Shown here one piece after another: positions 46,374 to 58,640 of a DNA stretch of 64,000 bases. Positions within the stretch are counted from its first letter, which is position 1; each line of letters begins with the position of its first letter. The notes beneath the pieces are model-generated. The model ran no database searches. It worked only from the letters and a program-made list of their open reading frames with translations, and was not told the DNA's origin. Source of the stretch: Galdieria sulphuraria (taxonomy: Eukaryota; Rhodophyta; Bangiophyceae; Galdieriales; Galdieriaceae); contig NW_005178474.1 in the NCBI RefSeq assembly GCF_000341285.1, positions 245,570 to 309,569 on the forward strand, given 5' to 3'. A program made the translations under genes and the position numbers.

Positions 46374-47665
46374 ATGGGTTCAGTTGGTGATTCATCTACT
46401 TTCTTATTTACCTCAGAGTCAGTTAATGAAGGTCATCCGGATAAGATATGTGACCAAGTAAGTTTTTATGTATTCAGTTAGCAGACTTGTTTCATTACTC
46501 TTGTTTCACAAAGGTTTCCGATGCCGTCCTAGACGCTTGCCTTGAAAGGGACCCTCTCGCAAAGGTAGCTTGTGAGACAGCCACAAAGACTGGCATGGTT
46601 ATGGTTTTTGGTGAAATAACTGTAAAGGGTGCTACTATTGATTATGAGAAGGTTGTGAGAGATACCATAAAGGAGATTGGTTTCGATGATGAGAAGAAGG
46701 GCTTGGACTATAAGACTTGTCGAGTGTTGGTTGAGTTACATCAACAGTCACCAGATATTGCACAAGGAGTTCATGAGAACCGTGCAGCTGATGACGTTGC
46801 TGCTGGTGACCAAGGAATTATGTTTGGTTATGCCACGGATGAGTCTCCAGACTATATGCCGTTGACACATAGTTTTGCTACTCGTCTTGGGAAACGTCTG
46901 ACTGAAGTACGTAAGAAAGGCACTTGTCCTTGGGTTCGTCCAGATGGCAAGACCCAAGTTACTATGGAATATCGAAAGGAGAATGGTCATTTGGTGCCTT
47001 TAAGAGTTCATACTGTCGTCATATCTACGCAACACGATGATAACGTATCGAATGAGAAGATTCGTGCAGATTTGCTGGAAAAAGTTATCAAGGAAGTCAT
47101 TCCCAGTAAATATTTAGACGATAAGACTGTTTATCATTTGAACCCAAGCGGACGTTTTGTGATTGGAGGACCGGAAGGTGATGCAGGTTTGACAGGGCGA
47201 AAGATCATTATTGATACTTACGGTGGTTGGGGTGCTCATGGTGGTGGCGCTTTTTCTGGAAAAGATCCTACAAAGGTCGACCGCTCAGCCGCTTATGCTG
47301 CGAGATGGGTTGCCAAGTCTATTGTTGCTGCAGGACTTGCACGTCGTTGCTTGGTTCAGCTATCTTATTCTATTGGAATCGCCTCACCACTCTCCGTCTT
47401 TGTGGATACTTATGGAACGGGAACCAAGCCAGATCAAGAAATCTTGGAAATAGTCAAGAAGAACTTTGGTAAGTTTTGCGTTTTACTTTAAGATTGATCA
47501 TAACCATGTTTTGTACCATAAGATCTTCGTCCTGGTCGTATCATAAAAGATTTGAATTTGTTAAGGCCTATCTATAAGCAGACTGCAGCTTATGGCCACT
47601 TTGGCAGAGATCCCAAAGTAGAATCGACGTTTACGTGGGAAATACCTAAGAAACTGGAATTTTGA
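46374..47665 (+). CDS. MAT: S-adenosylmethionine synthetase
   Basis: Three exons (46374-46457, 46514-47468, 47523-47665) with introns of 56 and 54 bp give 393 residues, the usual family length. Motifs in order: [17 protein letters not shown] (methionine-binding region), [31 protein letters not shown] (the GAGDQG-type loop with Ala for Gly), [19 protein letters not shown], the phosphate-binding [20 protein letters not shown], and [11 protein letters not shown]. The enzyme forms S-adenosylmethionine from methionine and ATP in the cytosol. The ATG at 46374 is chosen because it directly precedes the conserved [11 protein letters not shown] start. It is a housekeeping island inside the ATPase-rich region, convergent with PPIL4 (about 140 bp between stops). 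Confidence 0.97.
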
Positions 47666-47804
47666 ATATCCAATAAAATTATAAAGAATATTGTGCAAAA
47701 ATGGTAGTCACATTGTCTGTTACATTTACAAATAACATTTTGTTCTCAAAAAGAATCCACGACGAATTGGTATCAGAACAACTTGTTCTTTCGTCATTTG
47801 TTAG

Positions 47805-49412
47805 TTATTTGTACCTTTTTGAAGTTTTGGAGTAAGAGCTTCTACGATGCTCTTGAAACAAGGCTTTCTCTTCCAAGTCATCGAATACATATTCATTGTG
47901 ATAGGATCGTTTTCCGTGACCTATTAGGAAAGATAATTAATATTATCAATTCACATCAGTTTCATTATCAACCGAATAAACAACACATACTTTGAAGCGA
48001 TTCGTCCTCGTCTAAACGAATACAATGGCCTTGACGAACACGATTCCACAACTTGGCAACACTTTGTGAAAAATCTACCTGAACAACAATCAACAAATTT
48101 TAGCAAAAAAATAGTTAAACCAGTATATTCCTACTCTTATCCTTCGATCATCAATCAAACAATTGTTCATTTTAAAAAATGCCTGTTCACAAGCTTTACG
48201 GTCAGGAAACTCTATAAATCCATAACATAGGGACTCGCCAGTAACTTTGTCTTTAATTATCTCAGCCTTACAACCAATTTCACTACTTTCTACACATAGT
48301 CAACCAATTCATAACAAACCTTGCATTCACCAAACCGAGAAAAAATAAGTTCCAAATCTTCGGAACGAGTCACAGGATTCAACTTGCAAACAAATAATGT
48401 CTACATAGAATAAAAGTCATTAGACTGGTCCATCTTGCACAATTTTCTCTCTTACATTATCCGGTGGTTTAACTTCTGCATCAGGAATATCTCCAATGAT
48501 CTCTAAAACCTCTGCACGAGAATGTGCCTCTTTTCTACGTCTCAACTTTTCTCTCTCTTCACTATCCATTCCTTCCTCTTCTTGCCAGATTTCATCATCA
48601 TCTGAAGATTTACTTTCGAATTACAATCACTTTTCTTCTTCTACAGAAACTTACCTAGTCGTACTTCAGAGGACACGACATTTTGGTTTCCATCTCGTTC
48701 AGGAGAAGAAGGTATGGGTGGCATACCTGGAGGATCAGGAAAAGGGTCGTCCAATATAATCGTATGATAGATGCGAATAACTTGAAAAGGTTTCTTCTTT
48801 TCGTCAACAAGGACCGATTCTATTGCTTCAACTGTTTCCCAACCCTATAGAAAATAATATAAACAACTTGAATACGCAAATGAATAGGAATAAATACCTC
48901 TTCTACTTGACCAAAAATGGTATATTTCTCATCCAAGTAGTCCAACTGATCACTAAGAGTAATAAAAAACTGACTGCCATTAGTATTTGGCTGACCGGCA
49001 TTAGCCATAGAAACTCGTCCTTTGCGATTATGTCTATCAGTGAAAAACTCGTGTTTTAGCACTTTCAAAATCTTACATAAATAATAAAGTACCGAAGCTT
49101 GGGAGTGAACTCGTCTTCAAAGTATCGTGCTTGTTCTCCAAAACAAATTCCATATATGCTTTCACCTCCTTTACCTGTAATTGTCGGGTCACCTGTTTGT
49201 ATAACAAAACCCTAAATTCAAAAGAATCAACCATAAAACTTCTAAAAAGACAGTTTCAACTACAAGCTCACCTTGTCAACATAATGAAAAGTACAGAGGT
49301 GATAATACTTGATCTTGCAAAGTTTGAGAAAATTTTTACAAGTTAAAGGTGCAAGGTCTGTGAAAAGGTCAACAACAATATCTCCTCTTGAAGTCTGCAA
49401 CAAAACACTCAT
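47805..49412 (-). CDS. PPIL4: PPIL4-type cyclophilin with RRM domain
   Basis: Nine exons: 49272-49412, 49093-49211, 48898-49033, 48655-48844, 48456-48601, 48320-48400, about 48135-48287, 47991-48078 and 47805-47920; about 389 residues. The cyclophilin domain starts [20 protein letters not shown] and contains [29 protein letters not shown], and [20 protein letters not shown]. The middle linker has [17 protein letters not shown] and a charged helix, then the [23 protein letters not shown] and SLCYGFIEF with [22 protein letters not shown]4 is a nuclear, spliceosome-associated protein with a cyclophilin fold. All junctions fit except that between exons 6 and 7: the frame resumes at AGTAGTGAA, which has no AG directly before it, so there is a base error or a noncanonical splice. 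The C-terminus is shorter than in animals (about 490). Confidence 0.9.
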
Positions 49413-49730
49413 GCTTTGGCGAATGCTAAGTATTTCACAACTTTTAGAAACCACCTTTCGTAATCTACTGTATACAGTTGTAACTCAACAGAAAAATGAC
49501 AAGGCTATAATGAAGGTGAATTGTCGAACACTCTCTTCTTTCACAGTAGCTATAGTTTCTTGTATACTTGGTGTTATAGTGACAAAAGATTTCCAGTCAG
49601 TTGTATGAAAAAAATTGGAAACTGTTAGGAAGTTACCAAAATGATTAGCTCTTAGCAGTTGAAGATGCTGAATTTAATCAATTTATTATGATTACAAAGC
49701 ACAACTCCATTTTTTATGATTGCCAACATT

Positions 49731-49970
49731 ATGTCAAAGAACCAAGACGCTCCTTATCGACCTGTGACTTTAACCTCACGAAATCTCAAGGTCTTTGATT
49801 TTCTTTCGTTTTTTCTCTTTTATATTGGTACAGTGCTATCTTGTAATCATAGGAAGACAATAACTTTTACCTCAACTTTTGTCCATCAGAGATTAAAAGA
49901 TGAAGGTACTTTTCCATTCTTTCAAGTTGAAGAGAGTCACCAGCAACGTACGCAGGTTCATACCATATGA
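49731..49970 (+). CDS. possible small protein, 59-80 residues
   Basis: An ATG frame (MSKNQDAPYRPVTLTSRNLK) continues to a TGA near 49970. The middle 63 bases begin GTCTTTG, are pyrimidine-rich and contain TTGGTACAG and GGAAG acceptor-like sites. Removing them keeps the frame and deletes the only hydrophobic stretch, joining TSRNLK to TITFTSTFVHQRLKDE. The hydrophilic product looks protein-like but is not recognised. An in-frame ATG exists at 49716. Confidence 0.35.
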   Translation: MSKNQDAPYRPVTLTSRNLKVFDFLSFFLFYIGTVLSCNHRKTITFTSTFVHQRLKDEGTFPFFQVEESHQQRTQVHTI

Positions 49971-51223
49971 GCAAATACCAGTCAAATCTAGCCAAACCAT
50001 TGTAATTTCATAGCATTCGTACACAACGCACTTGCAGAATTCCAAACAGGAAAGGGTTTGTATGTTTTTGCCATTGTTAGATATGACTCGTAGTCATCTG
50101 AAGCAGTCTTCTATAAAATGCAAGAAAGTTAAAGCTGCCCGAGAAACTCTTAACAAAGAAGTCGCAAGCAGAACCATATAATTCTTGGTCTGTGGTTGTC
50201 CAATTTCTAAACCGTTTGTTTAGCTAATTATAGGCATATTTTATTGCACACTTGGCAAAAGTTTAGATTGACGCTATCAGCTATATGACACTTGATTTAA
50301 GATTGAGGACGGTCTTCCTCTCGTTCCAGTTCTATAAACTCAACCAGTGAATCTTCAACCCAAAAATCAAACCTCACAGGTGTTGAGATGCCTCCCTTTA
50401 ACTTGATAGAATGTGTTCAATTCATAAAAGAGGAATTCCCTTGCTTTTGTACAGCTAATAAAGAGAACCTCACAAGTTGAGACAAAGTTAATATCTGTTG
50501 GCAGTCTTGCTCTTCGCAATTTTTAGACCTATACAACTGAATTCAACGTTACAAAGCCTATTCCAATCAAACTAACTATGTTCCACATAAAGTACTGTTA
50601 ACACTAAATGATGAAAATTAGCCATATCAAAGCAATGTGACTATGAAGTTTGTTCAATCGGATTTCACTTAACTTTTGCAACTATTCAAAGTTGAGACAG
50701 CTGGTGGTCGATTCCAATGCATAAGTTTTGAATAAAATTGTCAACCTCTATGTAATCTTACAAGAGAGTTTATAACATACAGTAAATTATGTCGCCATAT
50801 AGAGCTTTGAGATAGACTGCTTGAAGACAGAGCTGAAGTTTTAACAAAAATTGAAAACTTTTAAAGTGACTGGTTCTATTGTCATTCATTGGGTAATAAG
50901 TTGGAATAAGAATCTAGCACTTGGCATATCATCTCCTCAAATACTTGCATTCCATAGGAAAACACGACACAAGCGAATATATATACTTCAATACAAATTC
51001 TTCATAACCAAATAAGAAACATTGAAGAAATCATTTTGGCTAATGATAATTCTTCCTGGTAAAGCTCTCTCAGTTTCTTTGTCAAAGAATAGATTCTCTA
51101 AAAAGTGATTTTGCATTGCTTCCAGTTGTAAGCCATTTTATCGAGTCTATTTCTTTCGAGTAGCAGTTTGTAGAGTTGTTTGGAAGACAAGTAATCCCTT
51201 TCTCTTTCTTGCACAAAATATTC
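49971..51223. other. spacer, no gene resolved
   Basis: About 1.25 kb with only short frames on both strands. No exon chain, RNA gene or repeat was identified. Confidence 0.5.
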
Positions 51224-51514
51224 TCAAATGGAACTTTCATCTGTTATGAGTATATTCGAGTGACCTGCAGCATAACTCCATTTATTCATGAGACAAGACC
51301 ATTCAAAAAAGTAAGAGGCCGTGAATTCTTTTAGTCCTCGCAGAACCTTAAACGATACTTTGTCATATAAGCACACTGATGTTGTTCCTTTCCCAAAAGT
51401 TTCTTTTGAATGTTCGTCGTCATAAGAAAATCGTTCTGCACTTAATAAAGGAATGACTTGAACTCTTTGCAATAAGATATAAAAGCTTGTCAGTTGAGGT
51501 TCAACAATGCCCAT
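51224..51514 (-). CDS. hypothetical protein, 96 residues
   Basis: An ATG-initiated minus-strand frame (start at 51514) just downstream of ATPase copy 3 on the same strand. The product mixes charged and hydrophobic residues (LSAERFSYDDEHSKETFGKG, then YDKVSFKVLRGLKEFTASYF) and is not obviously low-complexity. It could be a small gene or a fragment of an older ATPase-like copy, but I see no convincing alignment to the intact copies. Confidence 0.35.
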   Translation of the reverse strand: MGIVEPQLTSFYILLQRVQVIPLLSAERFSYDDEHSKETFGKGTTSVCLYDKVSFKVLRGLKEFTASYFFEWSCLMNKWSYAAGHSNILITDESSI

Positions 51515-51679
51515 TTAAGGAAAAAGTTCCTAGTTAGTATTCTAAAATAACGACAGTGTCAATTTCATATCAACCCAACTAGTTTCCGACAGTGAGAGCT
51601 TCCTCCAAACTTTATTTATTCTTTCCATGACTTTAAGAAAAAAAATACGGTTAATGGATCCGTTCATATTCTAAAGTTA

Positions 51680-54182
51680 CTAAGAAAACTCTTCAGTAAT
51701 GCCACTAAGCAGTTTGGCTATTACGATGGGATCATTGATACCCATGCGAAGTAATGAATCTTCATTAAGTCTGGAAAGCGAAACTCTGCCAAACCTTGAA
51801 AGTTTCCTAAAACAATAGGCAACATCCTCTTCAGAAAGACCACAACGGTCTCTTAAGAAAGTATTCCAATCAAATGACGAAGACAAAGAACTCGATGCTG
51901 CAACCCTTTGTTCGCTTCGTGCATCTCCTCCTTCCACTTGCATAGCACTTTGAAGCTCTTCCACTTGCATCCTATTCTCCTCATTGGTTCTCGGTCTTAT
52001 ATTTCGAGCCACTCTTGAAATAACATTTGATTGCTCCAAAGACGAAACATATGCATTGGACATCGACTCAAAAACAGTTTCACACCATACTGAAAAGTTT
52101 TTAGAAAACTCTCCTCGGTTTGCTTTCCCAATTTTCCTCAACGTTTCGACATTATCTCGTCCCAAATACACTTCAAGGTTCCTTTGAGAAACAATTACCA
52201 ATTGCAGACATGATCGACTACTTTCATTCAAAGTTGATCCCGAAGAATGTTGAGTCACAAAACGACTTGCATCTTCAACAATATTATGTTCTTCGGTAGA
52301 GAAACCTACAGATCGATCATATCTAGTACATACTACCACAAACTGAAAACGAAGTTGAACAGATGAAAAAGATTCGTCATTCAAAACGGAAACAACTCCC
52401 TTAAAAAAATGTTCGGCTTCCTCCTCAATATTTGTTTTCGAAAATTCAGTTTTGTGATAAAATTTGAATGAAAATCCAACAACATAACGTGTTTGTCCAT
52501 TATGGAATACAACAAATGCATCAGGACCACTAGAATTGCCATCCTTTGGAACAAAAATACCACAACGTTGTAAATAATCCCTATAATGAACAGAAAATGA
52601 ACCAGAGACATTTCTCAAGATGGGTATATCATAAGATTTTGTTGATTCCATAGAATAAGAAACATTGTCCTGTTCAATAAAAGAACCCTGGAAAAATCCT
52701 GGAATAGCAGAATGTACAATAGGCGAGGAACTAGAATGAAGAAAAGCTAATAAGCGAAAACGAAAGATCTTCATAAATACAAATTCAAAGAAGACTCCTT
52801 TTGATGTTGAAGTGTCGGGAATATAACTAAACGGAGATAAAGGAAAAAGTTCAGTAGCCTCACGGAAAAATTTATAGTTGCTATGAGCTCGCAATATAAA
52901 TTCACAACAACCAATCTTGAATTCCTCGCCCAAAACTTCAGAGTAAAACCCAAAAGTTGCAACCAAATCCATCAAATAAGTTGTCGTTCCACATAGAGCA
53001 ATTGCAAAGTTGATTGGAAAAACTGTCCCGAGCTGATAATTGAAAAGAACAAATTGATATCGAAGAAGGGTTGCAGAATCTAATATCTCCGGAACAATAA
53101 ACGTTGTTGTCTTTCGTACTACAGAGTGAAAAATATCATCTAACACACTTTCCATATTGTCATCGTTGATAACAGGTTGCGACAAGTCTGCAGCTTTCTC
53201 TGCTAGGGCTACTAAAGTATTCTTTAAAATCAACGGAATACCTCCTGTCTTCTTTTTTAATAATTCTGCGAATCGATGTTGCAAGCCATCTGAGGGCAAT
53301 AACCAGTCCTTCAAGGTCTTTCCACTATAAATTGCCAGCTCAAGATATTCATTAATATCGTTGAGGTTAAAAGGATTCAATCGCAACATATCGAGGCTCA
53401 TGCTACTGGAGCGAGCATCAGACATACGGGCTGAGATTTGAGATGTCCTGCCTGCCAAATAGACGATTACCTTCCCTGTCATCAACAAATCACGTAAAAA
53501 GCGGAAAAAATTCCGGAAAGGTACATATTCTGCATCGGGCTCGATAAATTGTTTCATGGTAAGTTCACTATAGTATGTGGTGAGGTAACTCAGGTGGCTA
53601 AGTTCGTCTATCATCAAAAATAAATATTGTTTCTGAAACTGTTCGAGAAGACAATGAACAAATAAAAAAACACCAAAATGCTTCACCGCTCCGTCCGTGA
53701 AATCTAAAGAGCCTCGCGCAGCCATACCATTACACTCGGTCAGCAGCCAGAACAATATTATACATCAAAGCCTCTAGAAACCTTGGAAAAGGAGCACCAG
53801 AAAAACTCTCTCTCAGTTCTAAGACAACTGACAAAGTGTTTTCCGCAAAGTGTTTCCAAAAAAAGTTCTTCACCTTAACTCCTCCCAATGAGCTCGTGTT
53901 GCTTTCAGGGAAATGGCCAGGGCGTCCCTCCGTCTCCTTTTGCTCTTCTTCTTCGGCAAATTTGTTCAAAAACTCTAAAAAGTGTACACCGACAAAACTC
54001 TTCCCGGCTCCGAAGATATGCGGAGAAAAAGAAACAGCGGGACGTATGTCATTCAAGTTTCCCTCAGTTGGAGAAAACTGGTTCAAATAAGTTAGAATAA
54101 TAATGTAAACATCTTCTTTTCTATCTATTAACGGTACTTTTGTCATTCCAGGCAAACTTATGCGTATCTCTTGACTAGCCAT
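51680..54182 (-). pseudogene. archaeal-type P-loop ATPase, copy 3, frameshifted between Walker A and Walker B
   Basis: Two overlapping frames cover a copy-2-like protein. The N-terminal part starts at the ATG at 54182, carries Walker A FSPHIFGAGKSFVGVHFLEF and stops near 53730 at LAADRV. The rest is in another frame from about 53750 down to 51680, with Walker B QYLFLMIDELSHLSYLTTYY. The body is very similar to copy 2, including FKIGCCEFILRAHSNYKFF, GPDAFVVFHNGQTRYVVGFS and WNTFLRDRCGLSEEDVAYC. The segment linking the two motifs (about 53650-53750) is unlike copy 2, and no GT-AG pair restores phase. The last 40 residues also differ from copy 2, though they keep a SAM-like LLRMGINDPIVIAKLLSGI. 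Probably a recently disabled copy; a base error is the alternative. Confidence 0.75.
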
Positions 54183-54279
54183 TTTACACGCCGCCAATCC
54201 AAAATCAATGAATGAGTGATGATGAGAAAAGGGTGATGAAAGCGATGACCTAAAAGCTTTCAAAGGAGCCGAGAACAAA

Positions 54280-57200
54280 ACACTTGGAGGAGGACAAAGG
54301 AGTTGGAAGGAGTGTATGTTTTATTGTTCGAGCGATTGCTTTATTTGGTGATTGGTAAAAATGATCTCTTTGACACTTCTAGACTCACAATGACAATAGA
54401 GAGAAAGCAGGAATATTTTCTTGCTTGTCATAACTAGAAACTTTCTTTTACAATAGACAAGAAATAGATTTCTATGAATTTTTGTGGTGAATTAGATTGA
54501 TGGGTACTCTTTCTATGGCTTGTATACCGTAAGAGAGTTTTTCTACTATCTTCCACACTATCTTACACGCAAACTCCTATATACAAGTCTAATAAGATAC
54601 AAGCTTTTTGTAAGTTACAGACGAAATACAGTGGGAAACACAGAATTGCAATGAATGGGAAGTCTGTTAGTTTGTAACCGTTCGTAGCAGTCTATAAATA
54701 CAAAAATATCTAAATGAATTTGGAGAAGAGTATAATGAAGATTGTCATACTGACTTATCATTAAATACAAGCCATTATTGATATAATAGCTACACAAGTT
54801 GTCTATCCTTTGTTCGACTTTTACCAAGTTGTGAATATGTCTTATATAAAAACATCAATAAAGGCTTCAAATATAGTAACTATAACCGTTCATTTTCCAC
54901 ATATCGATGCTGAAAAAAGAGCAAAAGATTGAGCCAAAAAATTATTTAACTAAAGAAGAAACCTTGCATACTTGAGTCAAGGTCGAGTAGTGTACCAACT
55001 TGAAAGCTTCAGCAATTCTCCAACTGAAAGCCACTCCATATTGAAGAACTTTTACCCAACATGACTCTTGACTGAAAGACGTTGTAGTTCCTAAGTTATC
55101 GGTCAAGTGATTGTTGTGGAATGACAATACTTCAAGATTGGATATGGTTTCCTTTGACTAATTAGAAACAATTCTGTTCCACTCTCAAAGTTGTCCTTTG
55201 CAATGCAATATAAATAGAACTCCTATGTAAATAGTAATTGTCTGAAATAGAAAGTTCTTATCTCAGTGTCCAAATGGGTAGAGTCACTTAAGATGTCTCT
55301 TGTACTATCGATAATTGAACAAAGTTTTTCATCTTTGCAACCGGGTTACTTTCCCTATCTAAGAGTCGGTGAGTTTTCAGTCTAATTCACTAAAACAGAG
55401 TTTGGATATATAGTGTCGTGAGTACTTTTGAGATAGAGTTTGAATTGCAAACCAAAATACTCTTTTTAGTATTTCCTCTTACCTTTGCTATATTTTCTCT
55501 TGGATCCAACAAGTTTCATATTTGTAGAAGCCATTCATATGAATTCCAAGGCTAGAAATGCAGTTTGAAAAAAACACATAAAAACGAAAGGAATCTAAAC
55601 TTTTATCGAATTTCAACAAGCTAAAACTCTTTTTAAGACCGCAGTGCAGGTTCTCAAGTTAGAGGAAGCCTCAAGTTTTTGCTGCAACTCCCTTCGTTTG
55701 TTGTCTAAAACCGAGGAAAACTCTCTTCTATTCAGTTAACAAAAGACAGGAAGGACAGTCCAAGTGAAATCTACAAACAACCTTTTTCTGTCTCAGTCTT
55801 TGAAAATTATAGTAAAAGGAGTTACTAGTCTTCTTTCAACAGACTAGAAAGACAACATAGCAGACACTTGAAGAATGTTTTGAGATATTCTTTCGGTAAC
55901 CACTTTACTAAGTATTTGGACAAGAAAGGATATTTTTCATTCTAGTTGTATTCAACATGTATGTAAGTATAGTCTATTCATTTTGAATCATTGCTACAAC
56001 TCTGCAATATCGCAAAATTGACACCAAAAATAGCCTTCAAATGAAAAACTTTTAGTTTTGAAACATGTTCAAAGGTATCTCCGAAATATTTGAAAGATTG
56101 CACTAGTGTATTAATCGAATCATTCTCCTGCACACAAGTGCATATCTCAATATCCAATTTCTGTAAGAGTCAACAACTCCTGTTTTCTCCTCTGAAAATA
56201 CTTGCAGACAATAGTGACATTTGATACTGTGGATTCTGCTAAGAGAAAACTTATTTTCAAAAAAGTTCAATTCAGTCCAACTGAGACAATCCTATCGATT
56301 CTCTTCTCGTTTTTCATCATAGCATTTAAATCATAGTTGAATTGTCTCTTCCAAGTAGTCGACTATATAGTTGAGATGTTTTTGAAGGTAAACATGACTG
56401 TTTAGGTTTAAAGGCTTTCACTGCCTTCTCTTGTACCATCAACTTTGAACTTTGTAAAAACCACAAATTGTAAACATAGATAAGAAAGCAAACTATATAA
56501 AACACAAAGCTGCCTTAGGGAATGGATAACTCCAAGAGAACTCTTATGTCTTCCAGTACGAAGAAAACAAAACTTTTAAAAGCTCTGCAAATTCAAGGAA
56601 AGATTTGTTCAGCTCCACTCGTCTCCTACTCTTTTTCCACTCTCTCAAACATCAGCTCCTTGAATAAGTGAGTCATAATACAAAAGTCATTCGCGTTAGA
56701 CACTAGGCAGAAGACTCTCGCGAAATAGAAACAGATGGATACACTAGTACAGGCTTCTTTTAAGATATTTGTAACAAGAATCAAAGACAACTCAAAGTTT
56801 TGTATAAACAAACTGTCTATAAATACAAGAAACGTTCATTTCCAATAGGGACAAGTCAAACATAAAGAAAGAAGAAAAGATATAGTCTTATCCAAATTGC
56901 TCTAAAAAGAAGGAAAATGCCTCTTTCAACTTTGCATTATTCAGCAGAATAAAATTGTGCAGACTCAAATTGATATTGTGATTATCCAAACCGGTAAAGG
57001 TCTTGTTCTCTTAAATATACTAGATCAATTTCGTCTCCTAGTGAAAAGAAAAGAATATAAACGTAGAAATAATGGAAAAATAAGAATCTTTCATCTCCTC
57101 TTCGCAAAGTAACAAAGAAAGGTGAATCTTGAAATACATGTGCAAGGAGAAGCAAAAGCATCACCACTTTTACCGTTGTTATACTAGTTAAAAGCTCTCA

Positions 57201-57410
57201 AAAAGTTCTTTACGTGGAGAATGAACCAATAGCCTTGAAACGTTTGAGGTTCGATCCTACTTATCGTAAGTAGTTTATGTACGAATTTGTGTATAGACAA
57301 AAGTATTCCCAACCTTTGGTCAGTTTTTTACTATTGTCCTGTCCTCTGTATACTTTCCAATTCTAGAGTTGAATATACGATTTATTCTTCTTTATAACTC
57401 GTAATCGAAC
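54280..57410. other. gene-poor AT-rich spacer
   Basis: About 3.1 kb upstream of ATPase copy 3. Only short frames of hydrophobic or polar low-information composition are seen. A sequence GGTTCGATCC at about 57248 resembles a tRNA B box but has no matching A box or cloverleaf. Confidence 0.55.
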
Positions 57411-57419
57411 AAAGATTGC

Positions 57420-58640
57420 TCCTTGAGCGTAATTTGCATAGAAGGGAAGATTATAGCTCTCACAACGCAAGCCAAACAGAGTTAATGTCATTGAAATTAG
57501 AAAATGACCATTTTACACCTTTAAGGAGTTTTCCTTAATCTTGAGTGACCAACAAAGAAAGCTTCTCAGATCGAGAACGAGTCAAAAACTAGTTGTAGCA
57601 AAAACCGTTCTTGATTTGTTATCAAAATAGGCTCACAAGTAGTTTGAAATTTACCTTGCAGAGACAAGATTGATCAAACTCAACTCTGTTAAAAGGCTAC
57701 AGTGTCGCTAGGGAGTTGAGAGGACCTTTGTTACGACACTGTTCTTCTCGTTTCACAAAAATACTGAGATGTGAGATTGATGGTATCTAGCACACTTATT
57801 GTTCCAGAAACTTTTTACATATCTCCAAGTGGAATATTTTCTTTCATAAAACTGTCACTTAAAATAATATATCTCCAGTGAAAGGAGACAATACAAAGCG
57901 ATCCTTCTCATAACAATCCAATCAGAAATTCAACACAACGGTTTGATTGTTGGATGGAAAGGAAGTTTCAGTGAGTATTGTCAAGGCTGTGGACCCGATT
58001 CAAGTTTGCTATTGAAACTTCTCAGACTTTAATTGCTAAAACAAATTCGTCGTTCGTTTTAGTTGGACAAGTGAATTTCTATTATCTACCTTTCTCTTTT
58101 AAGCTCTGCAAATGTTTCTTTTAGAACAATCCATCGAGTCCTGTGCTCTGAGTTCAAAGTAGACTGTAGTTTCTTTTTAGTAAGTACAAATTTTATTATC
58201 TCTTTGGAGTTTATATACTTTATGCAACACTTGTTGTTATTTCACTTCTGGTCTTGTATGGAAATTTGAGATTAGCATTGTCGAGAAGAGAACAAAGACA
58301 AAGGAATTCAAGCTGTCGTTGAGTGTTGGTACATTAATCAACTAGTTGTCTCACAAGTTTGTTTATTTTTATCGATAATTGTTCCAGAACATTTTTGCGT
58401 ATGTATTAGCAGTTGAAAGTCCTGTAGTCTGTTGTTGAGAAACAGTCTTTGGGTTGATATTTATAAGATATTCTGCAAGAAAACAGTTAGACTCAGTTGA
58501 GTGTTTTGTTCAGTACACATAATTATATTCCGTATGGTAGTTTTTTGTCTTCTATATGACTCTTTTCAAGATGGAAAACTCGGTCTGTAACTCTGCAACA
58601 GGCATTTCTCAGGATAGCATAGGAAAGTCTCGAGTCCATC
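57420..58640. repeat. diverged duplicate of both flanks of ATPase copy 2, without the ATPase
   Basis: The left part (about 57420-57880) matches 42480-42910 and the right part (about 58130-58640) matches 45800-46340, in the same order and orientation. In the first locus the two parts are 2.9 kb apart and enclose the ATPase; here they are about 0.25 kb apart. The intervening bases contain TCGTCGTTCGTTT, similar to TCATCGTTCGTTA at the very end of the ATPase coding region (43031-43043). No SAM synthetase exon follows here. Confidence 0.6.

Noticed and set aside
57221-57275. GGTTCGATCC resembling a tRNA B box
   Set aside because: No A box at the right distance and no cloverleaf could be folded.
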